Positions 25,544 to 33,403 of a stretch of 44,498 bases of DNA are shown piece by piece. The notes beneath the pieces were generated by a model. That model worked only from the letters and a program-made list of their open reading frames with translations, ran no database searches and was not told where the DNA came from. The position numbers and the translations under genes are program-made. Each line of letters starts with the position of its first letter. The first letter of the stretch is position 1. The stretch comes from Acetobacterium fimetarium (GTDB taxonomy: Bacteria; Bacillota; Clostridia; Eubacteriales; Eubacteriaceae), in assembly GCF_014284475.1 (NCBI RefSeq), contig NZ_WJBC01000023.1:1-44498 (forward strand), given 5' to 3'.

Positions 25544-26884
25544 TTAAGGCTGATCGTAAAGATGCTCTTCATCGCGGTCGTTGGTAAGTTTAAGTCTGTC
25601 CAGAATATAAAAGGTGAGGCTTAAAACCATGCCGACTACAGCGGAAAGAACCATACCAGATAGCTTGATGCTGCCAAAACTTATAGCGACACCCGATAAA
25701 CCAACAACGAAGATAACGGAAGTTAAAGCCAAATTTCTGGATTTACCGTAATCAACCTGGGCTTCAACCAGGATACGAATACCGGAAGCACCGATCATCC
25801 CGTAAAGCAGGAAAGAGATTCCGCCAATAACCGGGCCGGGGATGGTGCTGATCAACGTCGAAAGTTTTCCCACAAAACCACAGATGATGGATAAAACAGC
25901 GGCGCCGGCTATAACCTGAACGCTATACACTTTCGTGACCGCCATGACGCCGATATTCTCGCCGTAAGTGGTGGTAGGAACAGAACCAACTAGACCAGAA
26001 AGGGTAGTCGAAATATAATCAGCCAGCAGAGAACGATGTAGACCGGGATCCTTGATTAAATCCCTGCCCACAACTTTTCCGGTGACAATCTGATGTCCGA
26101 TATGTTCAGAAGAAATAACCAGAAGAACCGGCAGGATCATGATGATCGCTTCTGTTTTAAAGGCCGGAAACTGAAAATTCGGCAAAGCAAACCATGGTGC
26201 ATTGGCGACTGCCTGAAAAGTAGTGGAGTCAATCACGCCGGTTGCGATAGCCGTTGCGTAACCGGCAACAATCGCGATCAGTATCGGGATAACAGAAAAG
26301 AATTTTCGAAACAGTACCGATCCGAAAACGGCAAACCCGAGGGTTACCAGAAAAACAATGGCATTACGCGGATCAACGGCAGTGACAACCTGCTGATAAA
26401 GACCGGTTGCATTATCCAGCACATAACTGGTTTTACTTAGAATTCCTCCGGTACTAGCAGCCGTACCCGCAAGTTCAAGTCCGATTAATGCGACCACAGG
26501 TCCCATCGCAGCCGGCGGAAGAACAACATCGATCCAATCCGTGCCAAACTTATAAATAATTCCAGCGAGGACACATCCGCACAAACCAACCGCAACAAAT
26601 CCGCCGAGTGCATAAGAATACCCCCAGGTTGCGATAACAATGCCGGCAGGGGCTAAAAAGGCAAAACTTGAACCAAGGTAGGCTGGCGACTTACCTTTGG
26701 TAATCACAATAAACAACAGGGTGCCCACACCGTTCATAAAAAGAACAATCGCGGGATTGATGCCAAAAAGGAAAGGAACCAATACTGAGGCGCCAAACAT
26801 GGCAAACATATGCTGCAAACTCAATGGCGCAAGCATTTTCAGGGGAACCTTTTCCTCCACTTGTATAATTTTTTGATTTTCCAA
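25544..26884 (-). CDS. uraA: uracil permease, NCS2 family
   Basis: 446 residues starting at TTG, with GGAGG six bases upstream; no in-frame ATG gives a comparable site. Fourteen hydrophobic segments are expected. Family marks: PLKMLAPLSLQHMFAMFGASVLVP at the start, AYLGSSFAFLAP (TM3 substrate loop), VALIGLELAGTA, ISSEHIGH (proton-coupled Glu) and PTTTYGENIGVMAVTKVYS (TM10 Glu). It imports uracil with protons. A minus-strand TATAAT lies at about 26917. No pyr attenuator or purine riboswitch was seen in the short leader. Confidence 0.92.
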   Translation of the reverse strand: MENQKIIQVEEKVPLKMLAPLSLQHMFAMFGASVLVPFLFGINPAIVLFMNGVGTLLFIVITKGKSPAYLGSSFAFLAPAGIVIATWGYSYALGGFVAVGLCGCVLAGIIYKFGTDWIDVVLPPAAMGPVVALIGLELAGTAASTGGILSKTSYVLDNATGLYQQVVTAVDPRNAIVFLVTLGFAVFGSVLFRKFFSVIPILIAIVAGYATAIATGVIDSTTFQAVANAPWFALPNFQFPAFKTEAIIMILPVLLVISSEHIGHQIVTGKVVGRDLIKDPGLHRSLLADYISTTLSGLVGSVPTTTYGENIGVMAVTKVYSVQVIAGAAVLSIICGFVGKLSTLISTIPGPVIGGISFLLYGMIGASGIRILVEAQVDYGKSRNLALTSVIFVVGLSGVAISFGSIKLSGMVLSAVVGMVLSLTFYILDRLKLTNDRDEEHLYDQP

Positions 26885-27009
26885 AATTTTCCTCCATTCT
26901 TTATTTTCCTTTGAGATTATAACACAGTTATGAAACAGCGGAAAGAATATTTATGGAAACGGATGTATAAAAATAATAATAGAGAAAAATGTTCACTCAT
27001 TAGTAGATA

Positions 27010-27038
27010 TTTACGATACCGGAAAGCTGTGATACAAT
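27010..27038 (+). promoter_or_regulatory. aroE-aroK promoter
   Basis: TTTACG (27010-27015), a 17-base spacer and TACAAT (27033-27038) with a TG just upstream. Confidence 0.55.
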
Positions 27039-27071
27039 GCAGAAAGAATGAATTGATTGTAGGAGATAAAA

Positions 27072-27932
27072 ATGAATATTACGGTTAATACAAAAATGTA
27101 TGCAGTCATTGGCGATCCCATTGCGCAAAGTTTGTCCCCAAAGCTGCACAATGGACTTTTTGAAGCAAACGGCATCGACGCAATCTATTTTCCAGTCGAG
27201 GTAAAATCGGAGAACCTGGAGAAGCTGGTCCAGGGGTTCCGACTGATGAATTTCGGCGGATTCAATATCACCAAGCCGCATAAACTAGATATTATGAAAT
27301 ATCTGGATGAACTCGATCCTTTAGCTCAAAAAATTGGAGCGGTCAATACGGTCGTTTACCGTGATAAAAAAATGATCGGGTATAACACCGATGGGTTTGG
27401 ATTCATCAAATCGATTGAAAAAAAGTTGGGTAAAAAAGTGAAAGAAGAACTGACAATCCTCATTTTAGGCTGCGGCGGAGCGGTTAAATCAGTCGCAATG
27501 GCGCTGGCCGATTGGGGCATAAAAAAAGTGATCATTGCCAATCGAACGCTGAGTAAAGCCGACGAATTAATCGAACAAATCAATGAAAACTGGCCGGGAA
27601 AAGCACAGGCTATTTCCATGGAAGAATCGGAATTAAAAAAAGTTTTGCCGAATGCGGACCTGATTGTCAATGGAACCAGCCTTGGCATGAACGATGCACC
27701 GGAGAGAACACCGATCGCAAAGGAATTATTGAAAAAAGATGTTTTTGTTTATGATATGATTTACAGTCCGCCCATGACCCAACTGCTCAAGGATGCAAAG
27801 GCTGTCGGTGCACAGACCGAAAACGGGCTGGAAATGCTTCTGTATCAGGGGTTGCTGGCGTTTGAACTGTGGACCGGCATCTTTCCTGATCCGGAAATTG
27901 GAAAAAAGCTGTTAGAAGAAGGATTGAAATGA
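27072..27932 (+). CDS. aroE: shikimate dehydrogenase
   Basis: 286 residues. It reduces 3-dehydroshikimate to shikimate with NADPH. SLSPKLHN is the substrate Ser motif near residue 20, NITKPHK holds the catalytic Lys, GYNTDGFGF the paired Asp, and LGCGGAVKSVA the NADP-binding turn (Cys replacing Ala in GAGGA); ANRT marks the NADP phosphate site. GTAGGAG precedes the ATG. Only one base separates it from aroK, so the two form one unit for steps four and five of the aromatic pathway. Confidence 0.95.
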   Translation: MNITVNTKMYAVIGDPIAQSLSPKLHNGLFEANGIDAIYFPVEVKSENLEKLVQGFRLMNFGGFNITKPHKLDIMKYLDELDPLAQKIGAVNTVVYRDKKMIGYNTDGFGFIKSIEKKLGKKVKEELTILILGCGGAVKSVAMALADWGIKKVIIANRTLSKADELIEQINENWPGKAQAISMEESELKKVLPNADLIVNGTSLGMNDAPERTPIAKELLKKDVFVYDMIYSPPMTQLLKDAKAVGAQTENGLEMLLYQGLLAFELWTGIFPDPEIGKKLLEEGLK

Positions 27933-27933
27933 T

Positions 27934-28449
27934 ATGGAAAAAGTGAAACCGCGGATTGCTCTCATTGGCTTTATGGGCACCGGAAAAACAACTATTGGTC
28001 CGCTGCTGGCTGAAAAACTGAACTACACGTTTATCGACACCGATGAGATGGTCGAAATAGCCATGGGCATGAAAATTTCAGATATTTTTTCCGATTTTGG
28101 TGAGCAGGTCTTTCGGGATGCGGAATATGAAGCGCTACAGGAGGCGCTGGGCAGAGAACGGGTGGTTGTTTCTACCGGCGGCGGAATTGTTTTGTTTGAA
28201 AGAAATCGGGAACTTTTGAGAGAAAAGGCTTTCGTTGTCACCCTTGCTGCCAAACCGGAGACGGTTTTTAAACGCGTTCAGGGTGATACGAGCAGACCGC
28301 TGCTGAAAAGTGAAGAACCGCTAACGCGAATCAGACAGATGATGGCAGAGCGTCAGAAATTTTACAATGATTGTAATTTGAATATTTCCACTGATGATTG
28401 CATGGCGTTGGAATGCTGCGAAAAAATAGTCAAGGCATACCAGAAATAA
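27934..28449 (+). CDS. aroK: shikimate kinase
   Basis: 171 residues, the standard length. Phosphorylates shikimate at O3 using ATP. Walker A GFMGTGKTTIG, the shikimate-site DTDEM and FR/E motif (FGEQVFRDAEYEAL), and the GGG loop (VVSTGGGIVLF) are all visible, as is the lid Arg in DTSRPLL. It follows aroE by one base, with AAGGA inside the end of aroE, and is followed by a terminator. Confidence 0.95.
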   Translation: MEKVKPRIALIGFMGTGKTTIGPLLAEKLNYTFIDTDEMVEIAMGMKISDIFSDFGEQVFRDAEYEALQEALGRERVVVSTGGGIVLFERNRELLREKAFVVTLAAKPETVFKRVQGDTSRPLLKSEEPLTRIRQMMAERQKFYNDCNLNISTDDCMALECCEKIVKAYQK

Positions 28450-28456
28450 CAATACA

Positions 28457-28479
28457 AATAGCCCGTTAAAGGGCTATTT
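28457..28479. terminator. bidirectional terminator after aroK
   Basis: AAATAGCCC, gttaaa, GGGCTATTT. It also covers the end of the convergent 82-residue gene. Confidence 0.75.
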
Positions 28480-28722
28480 CATGGCTTTAAGATCACAAAT
28501 ATAACAATCGGTCAGTCTCTGAACAGCACTGGGATTTTTAACAGGCCAGGAAGTCTCCAGTGCCTCGCAGTGACCCATCGCAGATTCTTCATCATAGACA
28601 AAATCAATACAACCGTTGCATTTCTTGTCCTGGGTTTTTTTGACTAGTTCAAGAACTGACTCATTGACTGATTCACGGAATTCCTTATAAGCGATGGTCT
28701 TATTCGTTTCGAAAATGCTCAT
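28474..28722 (-). CDS. small Cys-containing hypothetical protein (82 aa)
   Basis: Start placed at the ATG (28722) because AAGGTG lies six bases upstream; a GTG three codons earlier is too close to that site. The protein has five Cys, including KCNGC, GHC and DCYICD, spaced as in small zinc- or Fe-S-binding proteins, and a helical N-terminal half (YKEFRESVNESVLELVKK). No family recognised, no signal or membrane segment. It converges on aroK. Confidence 0.65.
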   Translation of the reverse strand: MSIFETNKTIAYKEFRESVNESVLELVKKTQDKKCNGCIDFVYDEESAMGHCEALETSWPVKNPSAVQRLTDCYICDLKAMK

Positions 28723-28913
28723 CACATTCACCTTACTTTCTAAAATTCATTCGAATAAAATGGATAAATAATCAACATTTTAATTAAACGGTATTCAATA
28801 ATAGTACCCCATTTTTTCGGAAAAACAAGATAAAATTTTGTCTTCTTTTCAATTTTACAAAATAATTACTATAGAAAATATGTGCGATAAAATAATAAAA
28901 ATTAAAATAAGTA

Positions 28914-28942
28914 TTGATATTTAAAATAGATTGTGTTATTAT
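28914..28942 (+). promoter_or_regulatory. probable promoter of the tRNA locus
   Basis: TTGATA (28914-28919), a 17-base spacer and TATTAT (28937-28942). The 28723-28913 region before it is AT-rich with no gene seen. Confidence 0.5.
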
Positions 28943-28946
28943 TTTT

Positions 28947-28970
28947 AACAGTGTCCGGTGAGACACTGTT
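28947..28970 (+). other. hairpin at the predicted transcript start of the tRNA locus
   Basis: AACAGTGTC, cggtga, GACACTGTT, followed by CTTTTC. It begins about five bases after the -10 box, so it would form the 5' end of the RNA or act as an early terminator. Confidence 0.55.
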
Positions 28971-28994
28971 CTTTTCAAATCAAGTTTTTATTTC

Positions 28995-29025
28995 TTTTTA
29001 TTTCGCCGAAGTGATGGAATTGGCA
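28995..29025 (+). repeat. duplicated 5' end of the tRNA-Leu gene (pseudo-tRNA fragment)
   Basis: 31 bases identical to 29115-29145: the TTTTTATTTC leader plus the first 21 bases of tRNA-Leu (GCCGAAGTGATGGAATTGGCA). After this the match stops, so no tRNA can fold. The 99 bases between the copies hold no gene. Confidence 0.85.
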
Positions 29026-29124
29026 TAAGTAGAGAACCGAAATCTTTGATTTCGTGTGAATCACTTAGTTATCTCTATCGTATTAGGAGTAAGCAGCTTC
29101 AAAATTTAATCAAGTTTTTATTTC

Positions 29125-29211
29125 GCCGAAGTGATGGAATTGGCAGACGTGACGGACTCAAAATCCGTTGTGAGCGATCACGTGCGGGTTCGAGTCCCGC
29201 CTTCGGCACCA
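29125..29211 (+). tRNA. tRNA-Leu (CAA anticodon)
   Basis: Acceptor stem GCCGAAG/CTTCGGC, anticodon stem ACGGA/TCCGT around loop CTCAAAA (anticodon CAA, reads UUG), a long variable arm as expected for leucine, T-arm GCGGGTTCGAGTCCCGC, and an encoded CCA (29209-29211). Confidence 0.95.
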
Positions 29212-29215
29212 TTAA

Positions 29216-29292
29216 GCTCCCTTAGCTCAGTTGGCTAGAGCACCTGACTCTTAATCAGGGTGCCCAGGGTTCGAGTCCCTGAGGGAGCACCA
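29216..29292 (+). tRNA. tRNA-Lys (CTT anticodon)
   Basis: Acceptor GCTCCCT/AGGGAGC, anticodon stem CCTGA/TCAGG with loop CTCTTAA (anticodon CTT), T-arm CAGGGTTCGAGTCCCTG, encoded CCA. Four bases after tRNA-Leu, so both are on one transcript. Confidence 0.95.
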
Positions 29293-29304
29293 TAAAGAAT
29301 GCAT

Positions 29305-29335
29305 AGCAGAGCCGTTTATCGGGTCTGCTTTTTAT
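29305..29335 (+). terminator. terminator of the tRNA operon
   Basis: AGCAGAGCC, gtttatc, GGGTCTGCT, then TTTT. The 29336-29612 interval after it shows no gene I can support. Confidence 0.8.
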
Positions 29336-29612
29336 TACCCAAAAATCATCCTATCGTAACGAGCGTCCCAATGTACCACTTGTTCCGCTGTTTGATTGCC
29401 AACCAAAACCAATTCATGCATCGCCGTCCCACCCGATATTTTCGATATGACTCTGGTAAGAGGCATTAGGAGTGGTTACTGCATAAACAGCAGGTGGTAT
29501 TAGGCCAACAACCAGTAATAGAGTCAACATCTTTGGATGGTATCCGAATCCATTGAAAAGCAATTGGTTTTCAATGGGAAACGGATATGAAAACAAGAAA
29601 GGAGTGTTTGAA

Positions 29613-29843
29613 ATGAAATGTTTAAGCTGTAAAAATGGGGATATGGAAGCCTCTGTCACTACCTACTTTGCAGACCTGAAAAGCTGCATCATTATCATTA
29701 AAAATGTACCTTGCTACAAATGTGAGCAATGCGGAGAAGTTCTATACGCTGCTTCTGTTGCTGAAAAATTGGACGCGTTGATGGATAAAGCTGAAGCGCT
29801 GGCAAGTGAGCTGATAATCATGGAGTATGACAAAATTGCATAA
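29613..29843 (+). CDS. YgiT-type zinc finger protein, orphan antitoxin-like
   Basis: 76 residues; the ATG at 29613 follows AAAGGAGTG. CLSC near the start and CEQC about 35 residues later form the two-CxxC zinc finger typical of the N-terminal half of MqsA/YgiT antitoxins. The middle (VTTYFADLKSCIIIIKNVPCYKCEQCGEVLY) matches the family. There is no C-terminal Xre HTH, and the DUF4258/MqsR-like toxin gene usually next to it is missing, so it is a solitary or relic antitoxin-like gene. It lies between the intact tRNA-Lys and its partial copy, as cargo genes of integrative elements do. Confidence 0.8.
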   Translation: MKCLSCKNGDMEASVTTYFADLKSCIIIIKNVPCYKCEQCGEVLYAASVAEKLDALMDKAEALASELIIMEYDKIA

Positions 29844-29958
29844 TTAAAAATCAGAAAAACATCTGTTGAAAACGCAAAGATCCAAAGGATTCAGAACAGT
29901 AAAAGTGTTGTTTTTGTGGTTGTTATGAAAAGCTTTTTAATGTAAGGTCGTTTTACGT

Positions 29959-30013
29959 TGACTCTTAATCAGGGTGCCCAGGGTTCGAGTCACTGAGGGA
30001 GCACCATAAAGAA
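29959..30013 (+). repeat. duplicated 3' half of tRNA-Lys (att-like)
   Basis: 55 bases matching 29245-29299 with one difference (29992 A for 29278 C): anticodon loop, T-arm, acceptor and CCA. The change breaks a T-stem pair, so it is a relic and not a functional tRNA. Between the copies lies 659 bp with the YgiT-type gene. Confidence 0.9.
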
Positions 30014-30020
30014 ATTTCAA

Positions 30021-30052
30021 AATAGATCCGTTTATTGGGTCTATTTTTTTTT
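30021..30052 (+). terminator. second copy of the tRNA-Lys terminator
   Basis: AATAGATCC, gtttatt, GGGTCTATT and a T9 tail; diverged copy of the hairpin at 29305-29335 with the same loop. Confidence 0.8.
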
Positions 30053-30132
30053 GTTTTTTGTTCAAATTGGATTGCCAGAGCGTATTGGTGAAGCGAAAAA
30101 GTCCCTAAAGCGAACCGTTTGAAAAAGTTGAT

Positions 30133-30161
30133 TTGACAGGAAAGGAAACATTGATTATAAT
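30133..30161 (+). promoter_or_regulatory. perfect consensus sigma-A promoter of the metal-cluster operon
   Basis: TTGACA (30133-30138), a 17-base spacer and TATAAT (30156-30161): both boxes perfect. The leader to the permease is about 150 bases. No clear Fur, Zur or cobalamin motif was recognised. Confidence 0.8.
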
Positions 30162-30216
30162 TAACGAAAATATACAAAACATAACTAAAAAAGACAAACA
30201 GAAATTAGAATGAACG

Positions 30217-30318
30217 ATGTGGTTAATCGGTTATGCATATCTGTGCATAATTCTGTTTGCAATAGAGATTGGTAAGTTAACAACCAGCAAAAATACATTG
30301 AGAGAAAGAGCGTATTAA
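30217..30318 (+). CDS. possible 33-residue membrane peptide coupled to the permease
   Basis: Begins MWLIGYAYLCIILFAIEIG, a single hydrophobic helix, then a basic/polar tail (ending NTLRERAY). Its TAA overlaps the permease ATG as TAATG, an arrangement typical of coupled translation. The ribosome site is weak (TTAGAA), which lowers confidence. It lies entirely between the strong promoter and the permease. No family recognised; may be a small accessory subunit or a leader peptide. Confidence 0.45.
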   Translation: MWLIGYAYLCIILFAIEIGKLTTSKNTLRERAY

Positions 30319-31331
30319 TGAAGCAGTCTAAAAAAAACAACATGATCGTGCTTGTCCTTGCAGTAATTCTGGTCATTTCAATTATCATTTCCTTCTGGAT
30401 TGGTCGTTATCCCATTTATACGAAAGAACTGCTTGGTATTGTGTTTTCTAAGATCATTCCCATTGATCCATTCTGGACGGACAAGATGGAAACCGTTTTA
30501 TTTAATATTCGTTTGCCACGGATCGCTTTGGCCTGCATGGTAGGCTGTTGTCTGGCGGCGGCAGGAGCCGCCTATCAGGGCGTTTTTCAGAATCCGATGG
30601 CGGCACCGGATATTCTGGGAGCCTCTGCAGGGGCGGCGTTTGGCGCGGCCCTGGCCATTTTTAATTATGGAAGCGGCTTTATCATAACCGTCAGCGCCTT
30701 CTGCTTCAGTCTCATAACCGTTGCCCTGGTGTTTTTACTCAGTAAAAGGGTGAAGGGCAGTGGCGTTCTGGGTTTGATTTTATCGGGGATCATGATTCAC
30801 TCGCTTTTTCAGGCAGGTACATCATTTATCAAACTCGTAGCCGATCCGAGCGATCAGCTGCCGGCAATAACTTACTGGCTGATGGGTAGTTTAAGCGGAG
30901 CAAAGAACAGTGATATCGCATTTGTGATCATCCCGATGGCAATCGGGCTGATCCCGCTGTTTTTTTTAAGGTGGCGGATGAATGTCCTGACCATGGGAGA
31001 CGCTGAAGCACGGACCATGGGCGTAAATTCCAATCAGGTTCGGATCATTGCAATAGTCTGTGCGACGCTCCTGACCGCCGCCAGTGTATCGGTAAGTGGT
31101 GTGATCGGCTGGGTAGGACTGGTCATTCCGCATCTGGCCAGAAAACTGGTCGGCAACAATTACAATCATCTGATGCCAACGAGTATGCTGCTGGGCGCGG
31201 TTTTCCTGCTGATGGTGGATAATGTTTCAAAGAATCTCTTTTCCACAGAAATCCCACTGGGGATTTTAACCGCCTTTGTCGGCGCACCATTCTTTATCTA
31301 TTTAATTACCAGAAAGGGTGATATCTATTGA
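30318..31331 (+). CDS. FecCD-family ABC transporter permease
   Basis: 337 residues, eight to ten hydrophobic segments. BtuC/FecCD marks are present: NIRLPRIALACMVGCCLAAAGAAYQGVFQNPMAAPDILGASAGAAFG (seen in pieces near 65-115) and the late coupling-helix region SGVIGWVGLVIPHLARKLVG. These permeases carry iron chelates, haem or corrinoids. A TTGA overlap joins it to the ATPase gene. The start at 30318 is preceded by GAGAAAGAG and is fixed by homology of the first helix. Substrate not defined by sequence; downstream genes point to a metal or metal complex. Confidence 0.92.
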   Translation: MKQSKKNNMIVLVLAVILVISIIISFWIGRYPIYTKELLGIVFSKIIPIDPFWTDKMETVLFNIRLPRIALACMVGCCLAAAGAAYQGVFQNPMAAPDILGASAGAAFGAALAIFNYGSGFIITVSAFCFSLITVALVFLLSKRVKGSGVLGLILSGIMIHSLFQAGTSFIKLVADPSDQLPAITYWLMGSLSGAKNSDIAFVIIPMAIGLIPLFFLRWRMNVLTMGDAEARTMGVNSNQVRIIAIVCATLLTAASVSVSGVIGWVGLVIPHLARKLVGNNYNHLMPTSMLLGAVFLLMVDNVSKNLFSTEIPLGILTAFVGAPFFIYLITRKGDIY

Positions 31332-32104
31332 GCATTGAAGTAGTAAATCTTAGTTTTGGCTATGGCGATCGGCTGGTTTTGGATGGCCTCAATTTTAAAA
31401 CCCGGGAAAATCAACTGGTCTCCATTCTGGGACCCAATGGCGTCGGGAAAAGCACACTGTTCAATTGTATTCTGGGTTTGCTCAAAGGTTATACCGGCCA
31501 GGTGTTGCTTGATGGCAGGGATATTAAGCATCTGAGCATCAGGGAAATGGCACAATTAGTGGCTTTTATTCCCCAATCACATCATCCTTCCTTCAATTTC
31601 AGCGTGTCTGATATTGTTCTGATGGGAACCACCGTCCAGATTTCAACTTTTTCCAGACCCGGCAAGAGGCAGATCATGCTTGTCGCGGAAGCGTTGGAAA
31701 GAATCGGAATTTCACATCTGCGAGACCGGGGCTATAACCAGATCAGCGGCGGTGAACGCCAGCTGGTACTGTTGGCACGCGCGCTGGTTCAGGAGACGAA
31801 GATACTGCTTCTGGATGAACCCACGGCGAATCTCGATTATGGCAATCAGATTCGCGTGTTGACGCAGATAAAAACGTTGGCCAAAGAGGGATACACCATC
31901 ATTCAATCAACCCATAACCCCGATCAGACCTTTCTCTTTTCCGATACCGTGATGGCCATGAAAGATGGAAAGATTGTGGCCTGTGGTGTGCCCGGAGATA
32001 TTTTTACAGAAGAACTGATTCGCAATCTTTATGCTGCAGAGGTGAAGATTCAGAGTTTATATGAAGACCGAGTCCGCGTCTGTATTCCGAAGCGTGCGAT
32101 TTAA
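31328..32104 (+). CDS. FecE/BtuD-type ABC transporter ATP-binding protein
   Basis: 258 residues from TTG at 31328, overlapping the permease stop. Walker A GPNGVGKST, Q-loop FIPQSHHP, signature ISGGERQ, Walker B ILLLDEP and switch His STHNPD are all standard for chelate-uptake ATPases. It energises import through the upstream permease. The binding-protein gene follows after 94 bases. Confidence 0.93.
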   Translation: MSIEVVNLSFGYGDRLVLDGLNFKTRENQLVSILGPNGVGKSTLFNCILGLLKGYTGQVLLDGRDIKHLSIREMAQLVAFIPQSHHPSFNFSVSDIVLMGTTVQISTFSRPGKRQIMLVAEALERIGISHLRDRGYNQISGGERQLVLLARALVQETKILLLDEPTANLDYGNQIRVLTQIKTLAKEGYTIIQSTHNPDQTFLFSDTVMAMKDGKIVACGVPGDIFTEELIRNLYAAEVKIQSLYEDRVRVCIPKRAI

Positions 32105-32198
32105 ACCGGCGCAAATTTAATGCCTGCCGATTTCATCGGAACCGTGATTGGATACCCACAAAGGGTTCTAAATATATTATGAGAAAGAGGAGAAAAAC

Positions 32199-33290
32199 AT
32201 GAAAAAGAGAATGATTTCAATGCTACTGGCGGTTTGTCTGATTTTGTCGATGACAGTGATGGCAACGGCCTGCAGCAACAGCAAAGCAAGCAATTCAAGT
32301 GCCAGCACAACCAAGAGCTTTACGGATTCAGCGGGACGAACCGTGGAACTGCCTTCTGACATCGCCCGAATTGTACCGTCCGGTTCACTGGCTCAGATGG
32401 CGCTGTTTGCTTTGGCACCGGACAAGTTTGTCGGTATTACCAGCGATTGGACGGATCTGAACAAGCAGTATATCAATACCCAGTACCTGGATCTGCCGGT
32501 TCTGGGACAGTTCTACGGACAGAACAATCTGAATCTTGAACAAATTGCCAAGGTTGATCCGCAAGTCATCATTGATATTGGTGATGCCAAGAAAACAATC
32601 GTCGCAGATATGGATGCGATTCAGACTCAGGTTGGCATCCCGGCGATTCATATCGATGGCACTTTAAGCACCATGCCGCAGGCATACCGAACGCTCGGTG
32701 ATCTTTTGGGCATGACAAAAGAGGGCGAAGCCTTGGCCAAGTACTGTGAAGGGGTCAACAGCGATACCCAGGCAGTGATGGACAAAGTTGGCGAAACCGG
32801 AAAACTCAAGGTGGTTTACTGTATGGGTGACAATGGCCTCAATGTCATTGCCAAAGGTTCAATTCATGCCGAGGTTGTCGACAAGGTCAGCGATAATGTG
32901 GCCGTATTGGATTCAGTCTCCAGCAAGGGCACCGGCGATACCGTGAGCATGGAACAGTTGATGCTATGGGATCCCGATGTCATCATTTTTGCACCAGGCA
33001 GTGTTTACAGCACAGTCGCCAGTGATCCGGCCTGGCAGCAGCTGACCGCCATAAAAAATGGCAAATATTACGAAGTGCCAAATGGCCCCTACAACTGGAT
33101 GGGATTTCCGCCATCGGTCAATCGCTACATGGGTGAGATTTGGATGACCCAGCTGTTATATCCGGATCAGGCCAAATACAAAGTTTATGATAAAGCCAAA
33201 GAATACTATAAACTGTTTTATCATTGCGATCTGACACAGGATCAGTACAATGCGCTGGTGGCAAATTCACTTGCAAAAACGGCAAAATAG
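32199..33290 (+). CDS. substrate-binding lipoprotein of the chelate ABC transporter
   Basis: 363 residues. A lipoprotein signal (MKKRMISMLLAVCLILSMTV, Cys near residue 25 in ATAC) is followed by a Ser/Asn linker and two lobes typical of periplasmic_BP_2 (BtuF/FhuD class): FTDSAGRTVELPSDIARIVPSG at the start, LNLEQIAKVDPQVIIDIG in the middle and WDPDVIIFA in the second lobe. AGAGGAG precedes the ATG. The ligand is unknown; YNWMGFPPSVNRYMGEIWM resembles segments of iron/corrinoid-binding relatives. Anchored on the outer face of the membrane. Confidence 0.9.
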   Translation: MKKRMISMLLAVCLILSMTVMATACSNSKASNSSASTTKSFTDSAGRTVELPSDIARIVPSGSLAQMALFALAPDKFVGITSDWTDLNKQYINTQYLDLPVLGQFYGQNNLNLEQIAKVDPQVIIDIGDAKKTIVADMDAIQTQVGIPAIHIDGTLSTMPQAYRTLGDLLGMTKEGEALAKYCEGVNSDTQAVMDKVGETGKLKVVYCMGDNGLNVIAKGSIHAEVVDKVSDNVAVLDSVSSKGTGDTVSMEQLMLWDPDVIIFAPGSVYSTVASDPAWQQLTAIKNGKYYEVPNGPYNWMGFPPSVNRYMGEIWMTQLLYPDQAKYKVYDKAKEYYKLFYHCDLTQDQYNALVANSLAKTAK

Positions 33291-33305
33291 AATAATCTTA
33301 ATAAG

Positions 33306-33339
33306 ACGGCAAAGTAGCCAAATCTGACTGCTTTGCCGT
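33306..33339 (+). terminator. hairpin between binding-protein and GTPase genes (attenuator?)
   Basis: ACGGCAAAG pairs with CTTTGCCGT over a 16-base loop; only TTTC follows, so termination is probably partial, giving more transporter than downstream enzymes. Confidence 0.55.
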
Positions 33340-33403
33340 TTCAAGATATCAGGTTCATAGCGCCAAACAGAACAAAAAATAGAAATGAAAAGAAGGTAAA
33401 GTA

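Noticed and set aside
29414-29659. 81-codon minus-strand ORF within the tRNA scar
   Set aside because: Overlaps the YgiT-type gene start, has no ribosome site and no family resemblance.
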